Positions 23,956 through 33,422 of a stretch of DNA of 64,000 bases are shown here, piece after piece. The position numbers and the translations under genes are program-made. Each line of letters opens with the position of its first letter. The stretch's first letter is position 1. The stretch comes from Streptomyces microflavus (GTDB lineage: Bacteria > Actinomycetota > Actinomycetes > Streptomycetales > Streptomycetaceae), in assembly GCF_014650075.1 (NCBI RefSeq), contig NZ_BMUG01000008.1:186001-250000 (forward strand). The letters are read 5' to 3'. The notes below the pieces were generated by a model. The model saw only the letters and a program-made list of their open reading frames with translations. It was not told the DNA's origin and made no database searches.

Positions 23956-25743
23956 TCAGCCGGATCCACCCAGGACGATCTTCCATACTCGCGTGGCCAC
24001 CTGAAGGTTGAGCCGGTCCTCGACGTTGGCGAGATCGTTGCCGCTGATCTCGCGGATGCGCTGGAGCCGGTAGCGCAGTGTGCTGCGGTGGATGGAGAGA
24101 GAAGCGGCTGTCTCGTCGTAGTTGCCGCCGCAGTCGAAGTACCGGGCCAGGGTCTCCGTCATGGCCGAGTTGTTTCCCGCGTCGTAATCGATGAGCTTCC
24201 CGAGCCACTCGTGGACGAACGCCTCCAGTTCCCGGAGATTGTTGCCGGGTCCCAGGATGCGATAGAGACCGAGTTGGTCGAAGAACGTCATCCCGTATTG
24301 CTTGCGGGAGTGGCGCAGCACTTCCAGGGCGCGCTGCGCCTCCTGGTAATGCTGAGGGAAGTCGTCGGGGGTATCGCACCGCGCGCTCACGCCGATGCTC
24401 CCGCACGGCGCCCCGGTGTCCAGGGCAAGCGCCTCGTACAGCGCTCCGGCGTGCGGCCTGTCATCAGCGAGGAGGACCACGTGCTCGGCCCCTCGGGTCA
24501 ACAGCGAGCGCATGCCCACGGCGGCGGCCGCCCTGCCCACGACCCGAGCGAATGAGTCGTCCGCAACCCGGTCCGACCACCGCACCACGACGATGTAGTG
24601 GCTGCGGTGCAGATCGTGACCGACGGCCTCGGACCTGGCGTAGGCGCTGGTCTCATCCGTTCCTGCCAGGAGGTCGTCGGCCAGCTCGCGGTGCAGCCTC
24701 AGTTCGACTTCGGCCTGGTTGCGCAGGTGCGCCAGCTCCGGGGCGAGCGACATGACGGCCTGTTCCAACGCGAGCACCGCGTGCTCGTCCGCCTCGCCCA
24801 GGGGATCGACCAGAGCCAGCATGCCCAGGATCTCGCCGTGCGGGCGCACGAGAGCGATCAGCCGGCCCTCGATCCGCGTCGGCCCCGCCTCCCGGGCGGC
24901 TGCGTTGAGCAGTGCGTGCTGGCGTACGGGATCCGGCTCCGGATAGGGGTCGGGTCGATCGGGGCCTGCCCAGGACCTCAGCCGGCCGAAGCGGTCCTCG
25001 ACCAGGGCGGGAAGTCCCGTCAGCCCGTGCAGAGCGCGGGTGACGGCCTCCTCGTTACCGCCCGAGGCTGCGACGTCGGCCGTGAGCCCATGTACAGCCT
25101 GCCGGTACGCCAGCTCCCCCACGACGGTGACCAGCTGCCGTTGGAGTGCCGCACGTTCCTCCCTGAGGCCATGCAGCTCCACTGCCTCCTCCCGGCGGCG
25201 GCGGTGTACGAAGGCGACCGACAGCGCGGCAGCCGTGTGCCGGATGAGTGTGGCGAGCAGGAACCTCTCGGTTCCGGTCGGCGGGAAGCGGGACGTCACC
25301 ACGAGGTATCCGTGCAGGCCCTCGATTCCGCGCAGCGCCAGGGCCTGACCGCCGCGCCTGCCGGGTACGGCTACAGAGCCGTCCCGCCCCCCCAGGTCTC
25401 GTACCTTCGACTGCATCATGAGGGCGTGATCCTGGCGGTTCCCCGCACTGGGGACCAGGTCGCCGCCCGCTTCGAGCAGGTATCCCGCCTCGGCGGTATA
25501 AGGCCCGGCGGCGGCAACGTGGTCCATGGCCAGGCGCAGAATCTTGCTTTCGTCCCAGGTGGCGAAAAGGTCGCGGAGCAACGCCGTCAGTTCCTGGAGG
25601 GAGCGGCCGCCGGAAGGAAGCGCTCGCGGCTCTCTCGGACCAGTTGCGGCCGGTCGGCGGTGGCCGACGGCTGACCGGCTGCCCTTCTCGTCGGAGTGGC
25701 CGTTCAGGTGGCCGTTCAGGTTGTGCGGCCGACGCTTCCCCAT
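23956..25743 (-). CDS. PucR/CdaR-type helix-turn-helix regulator
   Basis: The ATG at 25743 gives MGKRRPHNL and 595 aa; a TTG nine bases upstream is less likely. The N-terminal 200 residues resemble a GAF-like sensor (YLLEAGGDLVPSAG...LHGYLVVTSR), followed by a short coiled segment. The middle carries a GGDEF-like CdaR region (VVVRWSDRVADDSFARVVG; AYRILGPGNN-like end). The C-terminus is the family's HTH_30: LARYFDCGGNYDETAASLSIHRSTLRYRLQRI split over residues about 545-580. It is divergent from dnaK across a 379-base gap, so it may control the chaperone operon or itself; the effector is unknown. Confidence 0.88.
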   Translation of the reverse strand: MGKRRPHNLNGHLNGHSDEKGSRSAVGHRRPAATGPREPRALPSGGRSLQELTALLRDLFATWDESKILRLAMDHVAAAGPYTAEAGYLLEAGGDLVPSAGNRQDHALMMQSKVRDLGGRDGSVAVPGRRGGQALALRGIEGLHGYLVVTSRFPPTGTERFLLATLIRHTAAALSVAFVHRRRREEAVELHGLREERAALQRQLVTVVGELAYRQAVHGLTADVAASGGNEEAVTRALHGLTGLPALVEDRFGRLRSWAGPDRPDPYPEPDPVRQHALLNAAAREAGPTRIEGRLIALVRPHGEILGMLALVDPLGEADEHAVLALEQAVMSLAPELAHLRNQAEVELRLHRELADDLLAGTDETSAYARSEAVGHDLHRSHYIVVVRWSDRVADDSFARVVGRAAAAVGMRSLLTRGAEHVVLLADDRPHAGALYEALALDTGAPCGSIGVSARCDTPDDFPQHYQEAQRALEVLRHSRKQYGMTFFDQLGLYRILGPGNNLRELEAFVHEWLGKLIDYDAGNNSAMTETLARYFDCGGNYDETAASLSIHRSTLRYRLQRIREISGNDLANVEDRLNLQVATRVWKIVLGGSG

Positions 25744-26122
25744 GGGTACCAATCCCGAGCTGTCGGAGGGCCGGACAAGCGCTGCTCCGGGTCACTGCCC
25801 GCGAGGCCATTCAGTGCGTAATGTCCGCAATCTCACCTTAGTGCGTGCAGGGCGAGTGGGCCCATCCGTTTTCGTCCCGCCAGGCGCAGGCGCGGAGTAC
25901 ATCGGCTCGACATGCTTGGGGCGTTCGGAAGCCTCCGCGTACACGTCGCCAGAAGTAGCGGAATCCGAAGCAGAGCAGCGCTACGGGTCGGTTGCCCTGC
26001 TCGGGACGTTCGGTCCGGGTGCGAGAGCCCGGGGTGCGCGGCCCTCCGTGGAGGTCTTCTCCGTTGGCGAACGACAGCGAACCGGTAATCGGCGCAGGCC
26101 GCAGCACCGGGAGGAGTTCCTC
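25744..26122. promoter_or_regulatory. Divergent promoter region of PucR-type gene and dnaK operon
   Basis: No gene is supported in these 379 bases, which must hold the outward promoters. The HspR target known from streptomycetes (CTTGAGT-N7-ACTCAAG) is not present, so this operon is unlikely to belong to the classic HspR regulon. GGGAC and GTCC lie 5 bases apart at 26003-26016, too imperfect to call a DosR/DevR box. The dnaK ribosome-binding site GGGAGGAG is at 26110-26117. Confidence 0.5.
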
Positions 26123-28021
26123 ATGGCCAGAGCAGTGGGCATAGACCTCGGTACCACCAACTCGGTGATCGCCGCATGGGAGGGCGGCGAGCCGTCCGTG
26201 GTTCCCAATACCGAGGGCAACCGGACGACACCGTCGGTGGTGGCCTTCACCGACACGGGGGAGCGCATCGTGGGCCAGATGGCCCGGCGCCAGGCGATCC
26301 TCAACCCCAAAGGAACCATCTACTCGGCCAAGCGGTTCATAGGCCGGCACTTCGACGAGATCTCCGACGAGGCGAAAGCGGTGGCGTACGACGTCGTCGA
26401 GGGCGACGGCGGGGCGGCCCGCTTCGAGGTGCGCGACAAGCTGTACGCGCCGGAGGAGATCAGCGCACAGGTGCTGCGCAAACTCGCCGACGACGCCTCC
26501 AAGCAGCTGGGCGAGCGTGTCACGGAGGCCGTCATCACGGTCCCCGCCTACTTCAACGACGCCCAGCGCACCGCCACCAAGGATGCCGGCCGGATCGCGG
26601 GGCTGGAGGTACTGCGGATCATCAACGAGCCGACGGCGGCCGCTCTCGCGTACGGCATGGACAAGAAGGAGCACGAGACCGTCCTCGTCTTCGACCTGGG
26701 CGGCGGAACTTTCGACGTGAGCATCCTCGACGTCGGCGACGGCGTGGTGGAGGTGCGTTCCACCGCAGGGGACAGCCACCTGGGTGGCGACGACTTCGAC
26801 CGGCGCCTGGTGGACCATCTCGCGGACGGCTTCCAGAAGGAGAACGGCATCGACCTGCGGAACGACCCGCAGGCACTGCAACGACTGTTCGAGGCGGCGG
26901 AGAAGGCCAAGACCGAACTCAGCTCTGTCACCCAGACGCAGGTCAGCCTCCCGTTCATCACCGCCGACGCCTCGGGCCCCAAACACCTCACCGAATCCGT
27001 CATGCGCTCCACTTTCGAACAGATCACCGGCGATCTGGTGGAGCGGTGCCTGGAGCCGGTCAAGCAGGCCATGGCCGACGCCAAGGTCGGCGAGAGCGAC
27101 ATCGACGAGGTCATCCTCGTGGGCGGCTCCACCCGGATACCTGCCGTGCAGGCCCTGGTCCGTCGGCTGACCGGCGGCAAGGACCCCAACATGAGCGTCA
27201 ACCCCGACGAAGTCGTGGCCCTGGGCGCCGCGATTCAGGCGGGAGTGCTCAAGGGTGAGGTGAAGGACGTCCTGCTGCTCGACGTCACGCCCCTGTCTCT
27301 GGGCGTCGAAACGCGCGGCGGAGTCATGACGAAGATCATCGAGCGGAACACCACCATCCCGGTGCGGCGTACGGAGACGTTCTCCACCGCCGACGACAAC
27401 CAACCGGCCGTTGATGTGGTGGTCCTCCAGGGTGAGCGCGAGCGTGCTGCCGACAACCGCGTGCTCGGCCGGTTCCAGCTCACCGACATCCGGCCGGCGC
27501 CGCGAGGTGAACCGCAGATCGAGGTCACCTTCGACATCGACGCCAACGGCATCCTCAATGTCACGGCGCGCGACGGGGACACCGGCAAGGAACAAGGCAT
27601 CACCATCAGCGAAAGCTCCAACCTGGACCGCGGTGAGGTCGAGCGCATGGTGCAGGAGGCCGAGCGCAACCAGGGTCAGGACCGGGAGCTCCGCGAAGCC
27701 GTCGACGCCCGCAACGAGCTCGACGCCGTCGCGTACCAGGTAGAGAAGCGCCTGGCCGAACTGGGCGACGCGGCCCCCGCGCACGAGAGGGCACGTGCCG
27801 AGATGCTCATCTCCGATGCCCGGGCGGCGGTCAAGGAAGAGGCCGGCGTGGAGCGCGTGCGGCCACTGGCCTCCGAACTCCAGCAGATCCTCGCCGGATT
27901 GGCTGCCCAGCCGGGTGCTGCCGCCACGGGCGACCCGGGTCAGGGTGCTTCCGCCGATGCTCCCCCGAGCGGTGGGAGCGTCGACGATGACGTCATCGAC
28001 GCCGAGTTCGACAAGGGTTGA
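26123..28021 (+). CDS. dnaK: Chaperone DnaK (accessory copy)
   Basis: The 632-aa protein begins at ATG 26123 after a good GGAGGAG. It is full length: ATPase with IDLGTTNSVIAAWEGG, VFDLGGGTFDVSILD and ILVGGSTRIPAVQ; substrate domain with LLDVTPLSLGVETRGGVMTK; and a C-terminal acidic tail ending DDDVIDAEF as in housekeeping DnaK. It folds and holds clients in an ATP cycle driven by DnaJ and GrpE, both encoded immediately downstream (7-base gap to grpE). Since streptomycetes carry a housekeeping dnaK operon with hspR, and this one is arranged with clpB, cbpM and thioredoxin instead, it is most likely a second, stress-dedicated copy. Confidence 0.97.
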   Translation: MARAVGIDLGTTNSVIAAWEGGEPSVVPNTEGNRTTPSVVAFTDTGERIVGQMARRQAILNPKGTIYSAKRFIGRHFDEISDEAKAVAYDVVEGDGGAARFEVRDKLYAPEEISAQVLRKLADDASKQLGERVTEAVITVPAYFNDAQRTATKDAGRIAGLEVLRIINEPTAAALAYGMDKKEHETVLVFDLGGGTFDVSILDVGDGVVEVRSTAGDSHLGGDDFDRRLVDHLADGFQKENGIDLRNDPQALQRLFEAAEKAKTELSSVTQTQVSLPFITADASGPKHLTESVMRSTFEQITGDLVERCLEPVKQAMADAKVGESDIDEVILVGGSTRIPAVQALVRRLTGGKDPNMSVNPDEVVALGAAIQAGVLKGEVKDVLLLDVTPLSLGVETRGGVMTKIIERNTTIPVRRTETFSTADDNQPAVDVVVLQGERERAADNRVLGRFQLTDIRPAPRGEPQIEVTFDIDANGILNVTARDGDTGKEQGITISESSNLDRGEVERMVQEAERNQGQDRELREAVDARNELDAVAYQVEKRLAELGDAAPAHERARAEMLISDARAAVKEEAGVERVRPLASELQQILAGLAAQPGAAATGDPGQGASADAPPSGGSVDDDVIDAEFDKG

Positions 28022-28028
28022 GGCCGCC

Positions 28029-28634
28029 ATGACCCGCCTTCCCGAAGAACCTGACCGGGCAGCGTCGGTCGGACCGGCTCCGAAGGACGCCGTAAGCCCT
28101 CCTGGCGAGGAGCCGCATCAACCCGGCCCGACTCTCTGGCCGCAAGCGACGGCGGACGAAGCGCGACCCGACGCGGCCGGCCCCGCATCCGCGGCGGACG
28201 AGCACGCAGCGGCGGTGCGGGAGCTGGAGGACCGCTGGCGGCGCGCCCTCGCCGATCTCGACAACCTGCGCAAGCGTCATGCGAGGGAGTTGGAGCGGGA
28301 GCGGATGGTCGAGCGTTCGCGTACGGCCGCCGCCTTCCTGCCCGTCCTGGACAACCTCGAACTCGCCCTGTCCCACGCCGACGCCGACTCAGGTGCGGTC
28401 GTGGAGGGCGTCCGGGCAGTCCGCGACCAAGCGGTGGGCGTTCTCGAACAGCTCGGCTACCCGCGGCATGCGGAGACCGGAGTGGCCTTCGACCCGGCCC
28501 ACCACGAGGTGGTCAGCGTGGTCGATGACCCCGACATCGAGCCCGGCACCGTCGTGCAGGTGCTGCGCCCGGGCTACGGCGACGGCGATCGGCAGCTCAG
28601 GCCCGCCTCCGTGACTGTCGCGAAGCGGGAGTGA
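28029..28634 (+). CDS. grpE: Nucleotide exchange factor GrpE
   Basis: The 201-aa protein has a disordered, Pro/Ala-rich head (residues 1-55), then the long helix (ELEDRWRRALADLDNLRKRH), the four-helix region (FLPVLDNLELALSHAD) and the C-terminal beta-domain (VVQVLRPGYGDGDRQLRPA). It releases ADP from DnaK. The start (ATG 28029) is 7 bases behind dnaK, with no better alternative, and dnaJ follows after 6 bases, so all three share one transcript. Confidence 0.95.
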   Translation: MTRLPEEPDRAASVGPAPKDAVSPPGEEPHQPGPTLWPQATADEARPDAAGPASAADEHAAAVRELEDRWRRALADLDNLRKRHARELERERMVERSRTAAAFLPVLDNLELALSHADADSGAVVEGVRAVRDQAVGVLEQLGYPRHAETGVAFDPAHHEVVSVVDDPDIEPGTVVQVLRPGYGDGDRQLRPASVTVAKRE

Positions 28635-28640
28635 CCGGCC

Positions 28641-29594
28641 ATGGCACGGGACTTCTACGAAGTGCTGGGAGTGTCGCGGACCGCAAGCCAGGACGAGATC
28701 CAGCAGGCCTACCGCAAGCTCGCCCGCAGACACCATCCCGACGTCAACAAGGACCCGTCGGCCGAGGAACGCTTCAAGGACCTCAACGAGGCGCACAGCG
28801 TTCTGTCCGATCCGAAGACCCGGGCACGCTACGACCGCTTCGGCGAGGACTTCCGCAAGATCCCCGAGGACTACGACGAACGGGTCGCGGCCGGAGCGGG
28901 CGGCGGATTCCGTACCCGGCGGACCACAGGCGCAGGCGGCCCCCGCGCCCGGTACACCACCGGCTTCGGCGAGGACTTCTCGGCCGAGGACGTGAACATC
29001 GAGGACCTGCTCGGGTCCCTCTTCGGCGCAGGTGCCAGCTCCGCGGGCGTACCGGGAGCCGACCAGGAGGCCGAACTGCCGCTCACCGTCGAAGAGGCGC
29101 ACAAGGGTGGCCGCCGTACCGTCACACTCACCGGGCCCTCCGGTGAGCCGCGGCGCTACGAGGTCGAAGTCCCGCCGGGCGTCACCGACGGGCAGCGCAT
29201 CCGGCTGGCGGGGGAAGGCGGGCGGGGCAGTGGTGCCGCACCCGCAGGCGACCTGCACCTTCGGGTGCGCATCCGGTCCCATCCCCAGTTCCGACTGGAC
29301 GACCGCGATGTCCATGTGCAGGTCCCGGTCTCCCCGTGGGAGGCGGCCCTGGGCGCGACCGTGCCGGTGCCCACCCCCGGCGGTGGTACGGCCAAGGTCA
29401 CCGTGCCCGCCGGCTCGTCCAGCGGCCGTCGGCTGCGGTTGCGCGGCGAGGGCATGCCGAACCCGCGTGGTGCGAGCGGCGACCTGTACGCCGAACTCCG
29501 CATCATGGTGCCGCCCACCCTGGGTGAGCGGGAGCGTGAACTGTTCGAGGAGCTGGCCGCGACCTCCTCGTTCGACCCCAGGAGGACGCGATGA
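28641..29594 (+). CDS. CbpA-type DnaJ co-chaperone
   Basis: The 317-aa protein has an N-terminal J-domain (MARDFYEVLGV, helix II, HHPD at about residues 31-34, RFKDLNEAHSVLSD), a Gly-rich linker and two C-terminal client-binding beta-domains (LPLTVEEAHKGGRRTVTL; VPVPTPGGGTAKVTVPAG; LRLRGEGMPN). The zinc-finger with four CxxCxGxG repeats of DnaJ proper is absent, so it is a class B/CbpA-type protein. It stimulates DnaK ATPase. The downstream CbpM gene overlaps it by 4 bases (29591-29594). Confidence 0.93.
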   Translation: MARDFYEVLGVSRTASQDEIQQAYRKLARRHHPDVNKDPSAEERFKDLNEAHSVLSDPKTRARYDRFGEDFRKIPEDYDERVAAGAGGGFRTRRTTGAGGPRARYTTGFGEDFSAEDVNIEDLLGSLFGAGASSAGVPGADQEAELPLTVEEAHKGGRRTVTLTGPSGEPRRYEVEVPPGVTDGQRIRLAGEGGRGSGAAPAGDLHLRVRIRSHPQFRLDDRDVHVQVPVSPWEAALGATVPVPTPGGGTAKVTVPAGSSSGRRLRLRGEGMPNPRGASGDLYAELRIMVPPTLGERERELFEELAATSSFDPRRTR

Positions 29595-30001
29595 CCGACC
29601 GACCCACGGGAGCGGCGGGCACCGCCCGGTCCGGTCCCGGCGACCGCCCGGATCAGCCGGTCGCCCATGCCGCTACGGCTCCGACGACTGCCCGCTATGC
29701 GCTCGTTCCCGTCCCAGGACTTTCCCTGGAGACCGTCGCCCGCCGATCGCGTCTCCATCCGGATCTGGTCCGCCGGTTCGTCGCCCTCGGGCTTGTCGAC
29801 GCCGAACGCGATGCCGTCGGCCACCTGGTCTTCGACCGCGACGCCCCCGCGGTACTTGCCCGCATCCAGCGGCTGCGCTCCGGACTCTGCCTCAATTACG
29901 CATCCATCGGACTGGTGCTCGACCTGCTCGACCGCATCAGCCTGCTCGAAACCGCCCTGCGTGGCCGCGGTACGAGGAGTGATACACCGCCATGGACATG
30001 A
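29591..30001 (+). CDS. cbpM: CbpM-type chaperone modulator (MerR-like)
   Basis: This 136-aa protein overlaps the dnaJ stop by ATGA. After a disordered head, residues 43-115 carry a MerR-like helix-turn-helix: LSLETVARRSRLHPDLVRRF, then FDRDAPAVLARIQRLRSGL and LDLLDRISLLE. In bacteria CbpM binds the J-domain of CbpA and blocks its action on DnaK; the position directly behind a CbpA-type gene supports this. A DNA-binding MerR role, as in HspR, is the alternative, but the HspR tail was not recognised. Confidence 0.82.
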   Translation: MTDRPTGAAGTARSGPGDRPDQPVAHAATAPTTARYALVPVPGLSLETVARRSRLHPDLVRRFVALGLVDAERDAVGHLVFDRDAPAVLARIQRLRSGLCLNYASIGLVLDLLDRISLLETALRGRGTRSDTPPWT

Positions 30002-32631
30002 ACCGCCTCACACAGAAATCCCAGGAAGCCCTCCAGGAGGCCCAGTCCTCGGCCGGCCGCATGGGGCATACCGAAGTGGACGGAGAACACCTGCTGCTCG
30101 CACTCGTCGATCAGGAGGACGGTCTGATCCCACGCCTGCTGCAGCAGGCCGGAAGCGATCCGGCGGAACTGCGCGCGGCCGTGCGCGAGGAACTGTCCCG
30201 CCGCCCGAAGGTCACCGGCCCCGGTGCGGCACCCGGCCAGGTTTTCGTCACTCAGCGCCTTGCCGGCCTGCTGGACGCCGCTGAACGGGAGGCCAAACGG
30301 CTCAAGGACGAGTACGTGTCCGTGGAGCACCTCCTGCTCGCCCTGGCCGAAGAGGGGGCATCAACAGCCGCTGGACGTCTGCTCAACCAGGCAGGGATCA
30401 CCAGGGACTCGTTCCTGGGCGCACTCACCCAGGTCCGCGGCAATCAGCGGGTCACCTCCGCCAACCCCGAAGTGGCCTATGAGGCGCTGGAGAAGTACGG
30501 TCGCGATCTCGTCGCCGAGGCCAAGGAGGGCAGGCTCGACCCGGTCATCGGCCGGGACGCCGAGATCCGTCGCGTCACCCAGATCCTGAGCCGGAAGTCC
30601 AAGAACAACCCGGTTCTCATCGGAGACCCCGGTGTCGGCAAGACCGCCATCATCGAGGGCCTCGCCCAGCGCATCGTCCGCGGCGACGTCCCCGAGGGAC
30701 TCCGCGACAAGATCGTGTTCGCCCTCGACATGGGATCCCTCGTTGCCGGCGCCAAGTACCGAGGCGAGTTCGAGGAACGCCTCAAGGCCGTGCTCAGCGA
30801 GGTCAAGGCCGCACAGGGCGGCATCTTGCTCTTCGTCGACGAACTGCACACCGTCGTCGGTGCGGGCGCCGCCGAAGGGGCCATGGACGCGGGGAACATG
30901 CTCAAGCCGATGCTTGCCCGCGGTGAACTGCACATGATCGGCGCCACCACCCTCGACGAGTACCGCAAGCACATCGAAAAGGACGCCGCGCTGGAACGAC
31001 GGTTCCAGCAGGTCCTGGTCGGCGAGCCCAGCGTCGAGGACACCATCTCTATCCTGCGTGGACTGCGTGAGCGCCTGGAGGTCTTCCACGGCGTCAAGAT
31101 CCAGGACACCGCACTGGTCTCGGCCGCCACCCTCAGCCACCGCTACATCACGGACCGGTTCCTGCCCGACAAGGCCATCGACCTCGTCGACGAGGCCTGC
31201 GCCCGGCTGCGTACCGAGATCGACTCCATGCCTGCCGAACTCGACGAGCTCACCCGCCGCGTCACCCGCCTGGAGATCGAGGAAGCCGCCCTCTCCAAGG
31301 AATCCGACCCCGCGAGCCAAGCCCGCCTGGAGGAGCTGCGCAAGGAACTGGCCGACCTGCGCGGTGAGGCCGACGCCAAACACGCCCAATGGGAGGCCGA
31401 ACGGCAGGCGATCCGGCGGGTGCAGGAGCTGCGCCAGGAACTGGAGCAGGTCCGCCACGACGCGGAGGAGGCCGAACGCGCCTATGACCTCAACCGTGCC
31501 GCCGAACTGCGGTACGGCCAACTCCAGGACCTGGAGCGGCGACTCGCGGCGGAGGAGGAGCAACTGGCCACCCGGCAGGGGCAGAACCGTCTGCTGCGCG
31601 AGGTGGTCACCGAAGAGGAGATCGCGGAGATCGTCGCCGCCTGGACCGGCATCCCGGTCGCCCGCCTGCAGGAAGGCGAACGCGACAAGCTGCTGCGCCT
31701 CGACGAGATCCTCCGCGAGCGCGTCGTCGGCCAGGACGAGGCCGTCAAGCTCGTCGCCGACGCCATCATCCGCGCCCGCTCCGGCATCCGCGACCCTCGC
31801 CGGCCCATCGGTTCCTTCATCTTCCTCGGCCCCACAGGCGTCGGAAAGACCGAGCTGACCAAGACTCTCGCCCGGGCGCTGTTCGACTCCGAGGACAACA
31901 TGGTCCGCCTCGACATGAGTGAGTACCAGGAACGGCACACCGTCAGCAGGCTCATGGGCGCACCACCCGGATACGTCGGCTACGAGGAAGGCGGCCAACT
32001 CACCGAGGCCGTACGCCGCAAGCCGTACTCGGTCGTGCTGTTCGACGAGATCGAGAAGGCACACAGCGACGTCTTCAACACCCTGCTGCAGATCCTCGAT
32101 GACGGCCGCATCACCGACGCCCAGGGCCGCACCGTCAACTTCCGCAACACCGTGATCATCATGACGTCCAACATCGGCTCCGAGCACCTCCTCGACGGCG
32201 CCACCGCCGAGGGTGAGATCAAACCTGACGCCCGCGCTCTGGTGATGGGCGAGCTGCGCGGGCACTTCCGCCCGGAGTTCCTCAACCGCGTCGACGACAT
32301 CGTGCTGTTCAAGCCGCTGGGCGAGCGGCAGATCGAAAGGATCGTGGAGCTGCAGTTCGACGAACTGCGGCAGCGGCTGGCGGAACGCCGCATCGACGTA
32401 GAACTCACCGATGCGGCGCGAGAGGTGATTTCCCACCAGGGCTACGACCCGGTGTACGGGGCCAGGCCGCTGCGGCGGTACATCTCCCACGAGGTGGAGA
32501 CGCTGGTCGGACGTGCCCTTCTGCGTGGTGACGTCCAGGACGGCGCGACCGTCCGTGTCGACGCCGAACACGGAGAGCTGGTGGTCACCTACGACCAGCC
32601 GGAAGAGGCCCGGGAAGCGAGGGCAGCGTGA
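29992..32631 (+). CDS. clpB: ATP-dependent disaggregase ClpB
   Basis: The 879-aa protein is full length. It has the N-terminal repeat domain (MNRLTQKSQEALQEAQ), AAA-1 with Walker A GDPGVGKT near residue 211, a coiled-coil middle domain (about residues 405-530, rich in LEELRKELADLRGEAD), AAA-2 with GPTGVGKT near residue 613 and the C-terminal RPLRRYI. The GYVGYEEGGQLT pore loop is present. No IGF/IGL ClpP-binding loop is expected in ClpB. With DnaK it pulls polypeptides out of aggregates. The gene overlaps cbpM by 10 bases and the thioredoxin gene by 4. Confidence 0.97.
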   Translation: MDMNRLTQKSQEALQEAQSSAGRMGHTEVDGEHLLLALVDQEDGLIPRLLQQAGSDPAELRAAVREELSRRPKVTGPGAAPGQVFVTQRLAGLLDAAEREAKRLKDEYVSVEHLLLALAEEGASTAAGRLLNQAGITRDSFLGALTQVRGNQRVTSANPEVAYEALEKYGRDLVAEAKEGRLDPVIGRDAEIRRVTQILSRKSKNNPVLIGDPGVGKTAIIEGLAQRIVRGDVPEGLRDKIVFALDMGSLVAGAKYRGEFEERLKAVLSEVKAAQGGILLFVDELHTVVGAGAAEGAMDAGNMLKPMLARGELHMIGATTLDEYRKHIEKDAALERRFQQVLVGEPSVEDTISILRGLRERLEVFHGVKIQDTALVSAATLSHRYITDRFLPDKAIDLVDEACARLRTEIDSMPAELDELTRRVTRLEIEEAALSKESDPASQARLEELRKELADLRGEADAKHAQWEAERQAIRRVQELRQELEQVRHDAEEAERAYDLNRAAELRYGQLQDLERRLAAEEEQLATRQGQNRLLREVVTEEEIAEIVAAWTGIPVARLQEGERDKLLRLDEILRERVVGQDEAVKLVADAIIRARSGIRDPRRPIGSFIFLGPTGVGKTELTKTLARALFDSEDNMVRLDMSEYQERHTVSRLMGAPPGYVGYEEGGQLTEAVRRKPYSVVLFDEIEKAHSDVFNTLLQILDDGRITDAQGRTVNFRNTVIIMTSNIGSEHLLDGATAEGEIKPDARALVMGELRGHFRPEFLNRVDDIVLFKPLGERQIERIVELQFDELRQRLAERRIDVELTDAAREVISHQGYDPVYGARPLRRYISHEVETLVGRALLRGDVQDGATVRVDAEHGELVVTYDQPEEAREARAA

Positions 32632-33086
32632 ACTCCACACGTACAACGACGGTGACCTGCCCGCACTGCGGGCGCGACAACCGCCTTCCTGTCGCCGCCG
32701 AGGGACGCCCCAAATGCGGCCACTGCAAGCAGCCGCTGCCCTGGGTCGTCGACGCGGGTGACGGCGACTTCACCGAAGTCGCCGACAACGCCGTCCAACC
32801 TGTCGTCGTGGACCTCTGGGCCACCTGGTGCGGCCCCTGCCGCATGGTCAGCCCCGCCCTCGAACAGGTCGCCCGCGACCTCGCCGGACGGATCAAGCTC
32901 GTCAAGGTCGACATCGACAAGAACCCAGGAGTCAGTCAGCGGTTCGAGGTCCAGGCAGTGCCCACGCTGCTCGTCCAGGACCACGGCGAGACGGTCGCCC
33001 GACAGGTCGGTGCGGCACCGGCCCACGTCCTGCGTCAGTGGGTCGAACAAGCCCTGGAAGGCCGGCAGGCCACTGCGGGGCAGTGA
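32628..33086 (+). CDS. trxC: Thioredoxin with N-terminal zinc ribbon (TrxC type)
   Basis: GTG 32628 overlaps the clpB stop (GTGA). Two Cys pairs (CPHC near residue 11, CGHC near 30) form the zinc ribbon of thioredoxin-2-type proteins, followed by a thioredoxin fold with ATWCGPCRM at about residues 66-71 and cis-Pro in AVPTLLV. It is 152 aa, as expected for TrxC. It reduces disulfides in cytosolic proteins, and in TrxC the zinc ribbon tunes this under oxidative stress. Coupling to ClpB suggests repair of oxidised, aggregated clients. Confidence 0.95.
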   Translation: MNSTRTTTVTCPHCGRDNRLPVAAEGRPKCGHCKQPLPWVVDAGDGDFTEVADNAVQPVVVDLWATWCGPCRMVSPALEQVARDLAGRIKLVKVDIDKNPGVSQRFEVQAVPTLLVQDHGETVARQVGAAPAHVLRQWVEQALEGRQATAGQ

Positions 33087-33158
33087 GTCACCACGACCCG
33101 GCCACCACAAGGGCTCCCCGAAACCACGCGGTAGCGCACTACTTGGGAGGAGAACGTC

Positions 33159-33422
33159 ATGGCCACGATTCCGGATCCGCACCTGGCAATGGTGCGGCCA
33201 GTCACACCGCGCACCCCGCAGGGCTGCGAGGAGTGCCTCAAGGAGCACTCCCCGTGGGTGCACCTGCGCCTCTGCCTCACCTGCGGGCACGTCGGCTGCT
33301 GCGATTCCTCACCCCTCAAACACGCCCGACGACACGCGGGCAGTGCCGGGCACCCCATCGTCCAGTCCTTCCAACCGGGAGAGGACTGGCGCTGGTGCTA
33401 CGTTCACGAGGCTCTGGTCTGA
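33159..33422 (+). CDS. UBP-type zinc-finger protein
   Basis: The 87-aa protein is almost entirely a UBP zinc finger: GCEECLKEHSPWVHLRLCLTCGHVGCCDSS, then HARRHAGSAGHPIVQSF, with the Cys/His spacing of ubiquitin-specific-protease ZnF domains. Bacteria lack ubiquitin, so its ligand, perhaps the C-terminus of another protein, is unknown. It follows the thioredoxin gene by 72 bases and its stop overlaps the next start (TGATG, 33420-33424), tying it to the reductase-like protein. Confidence 0.92.
   Translation: MATIPDPHLAMVRPVTPRTPQGCEECLKEHSPWVHLRLCLTCGHVGCCDSSPLKHARRHAGSAGHPIVQSFQPGEDWRWCYVHEALV

Noticed and set aside
26003..26016. GGGAC...GTCC as a DosR/DevR-type box upstream of dnaK
   Set aside because: The spacing is one base off and the outer bases do not match.
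25744..26122. HspR-binding inverted repeat (HAIR)
   Set aside because: Neither CTTGAGT nor ACTCAAG occurs in the region.
25838..28030. 730-codon minus-strand frame opposite dnaK
   Set aside because: Typical antisense frame of a high-G+C gene; the plus strand encodes an unmistakable DnaK.
30361..32646. 761-codon minus-strand frame opposite clpB
   Set aside because: Shadow of clpB codon bias.
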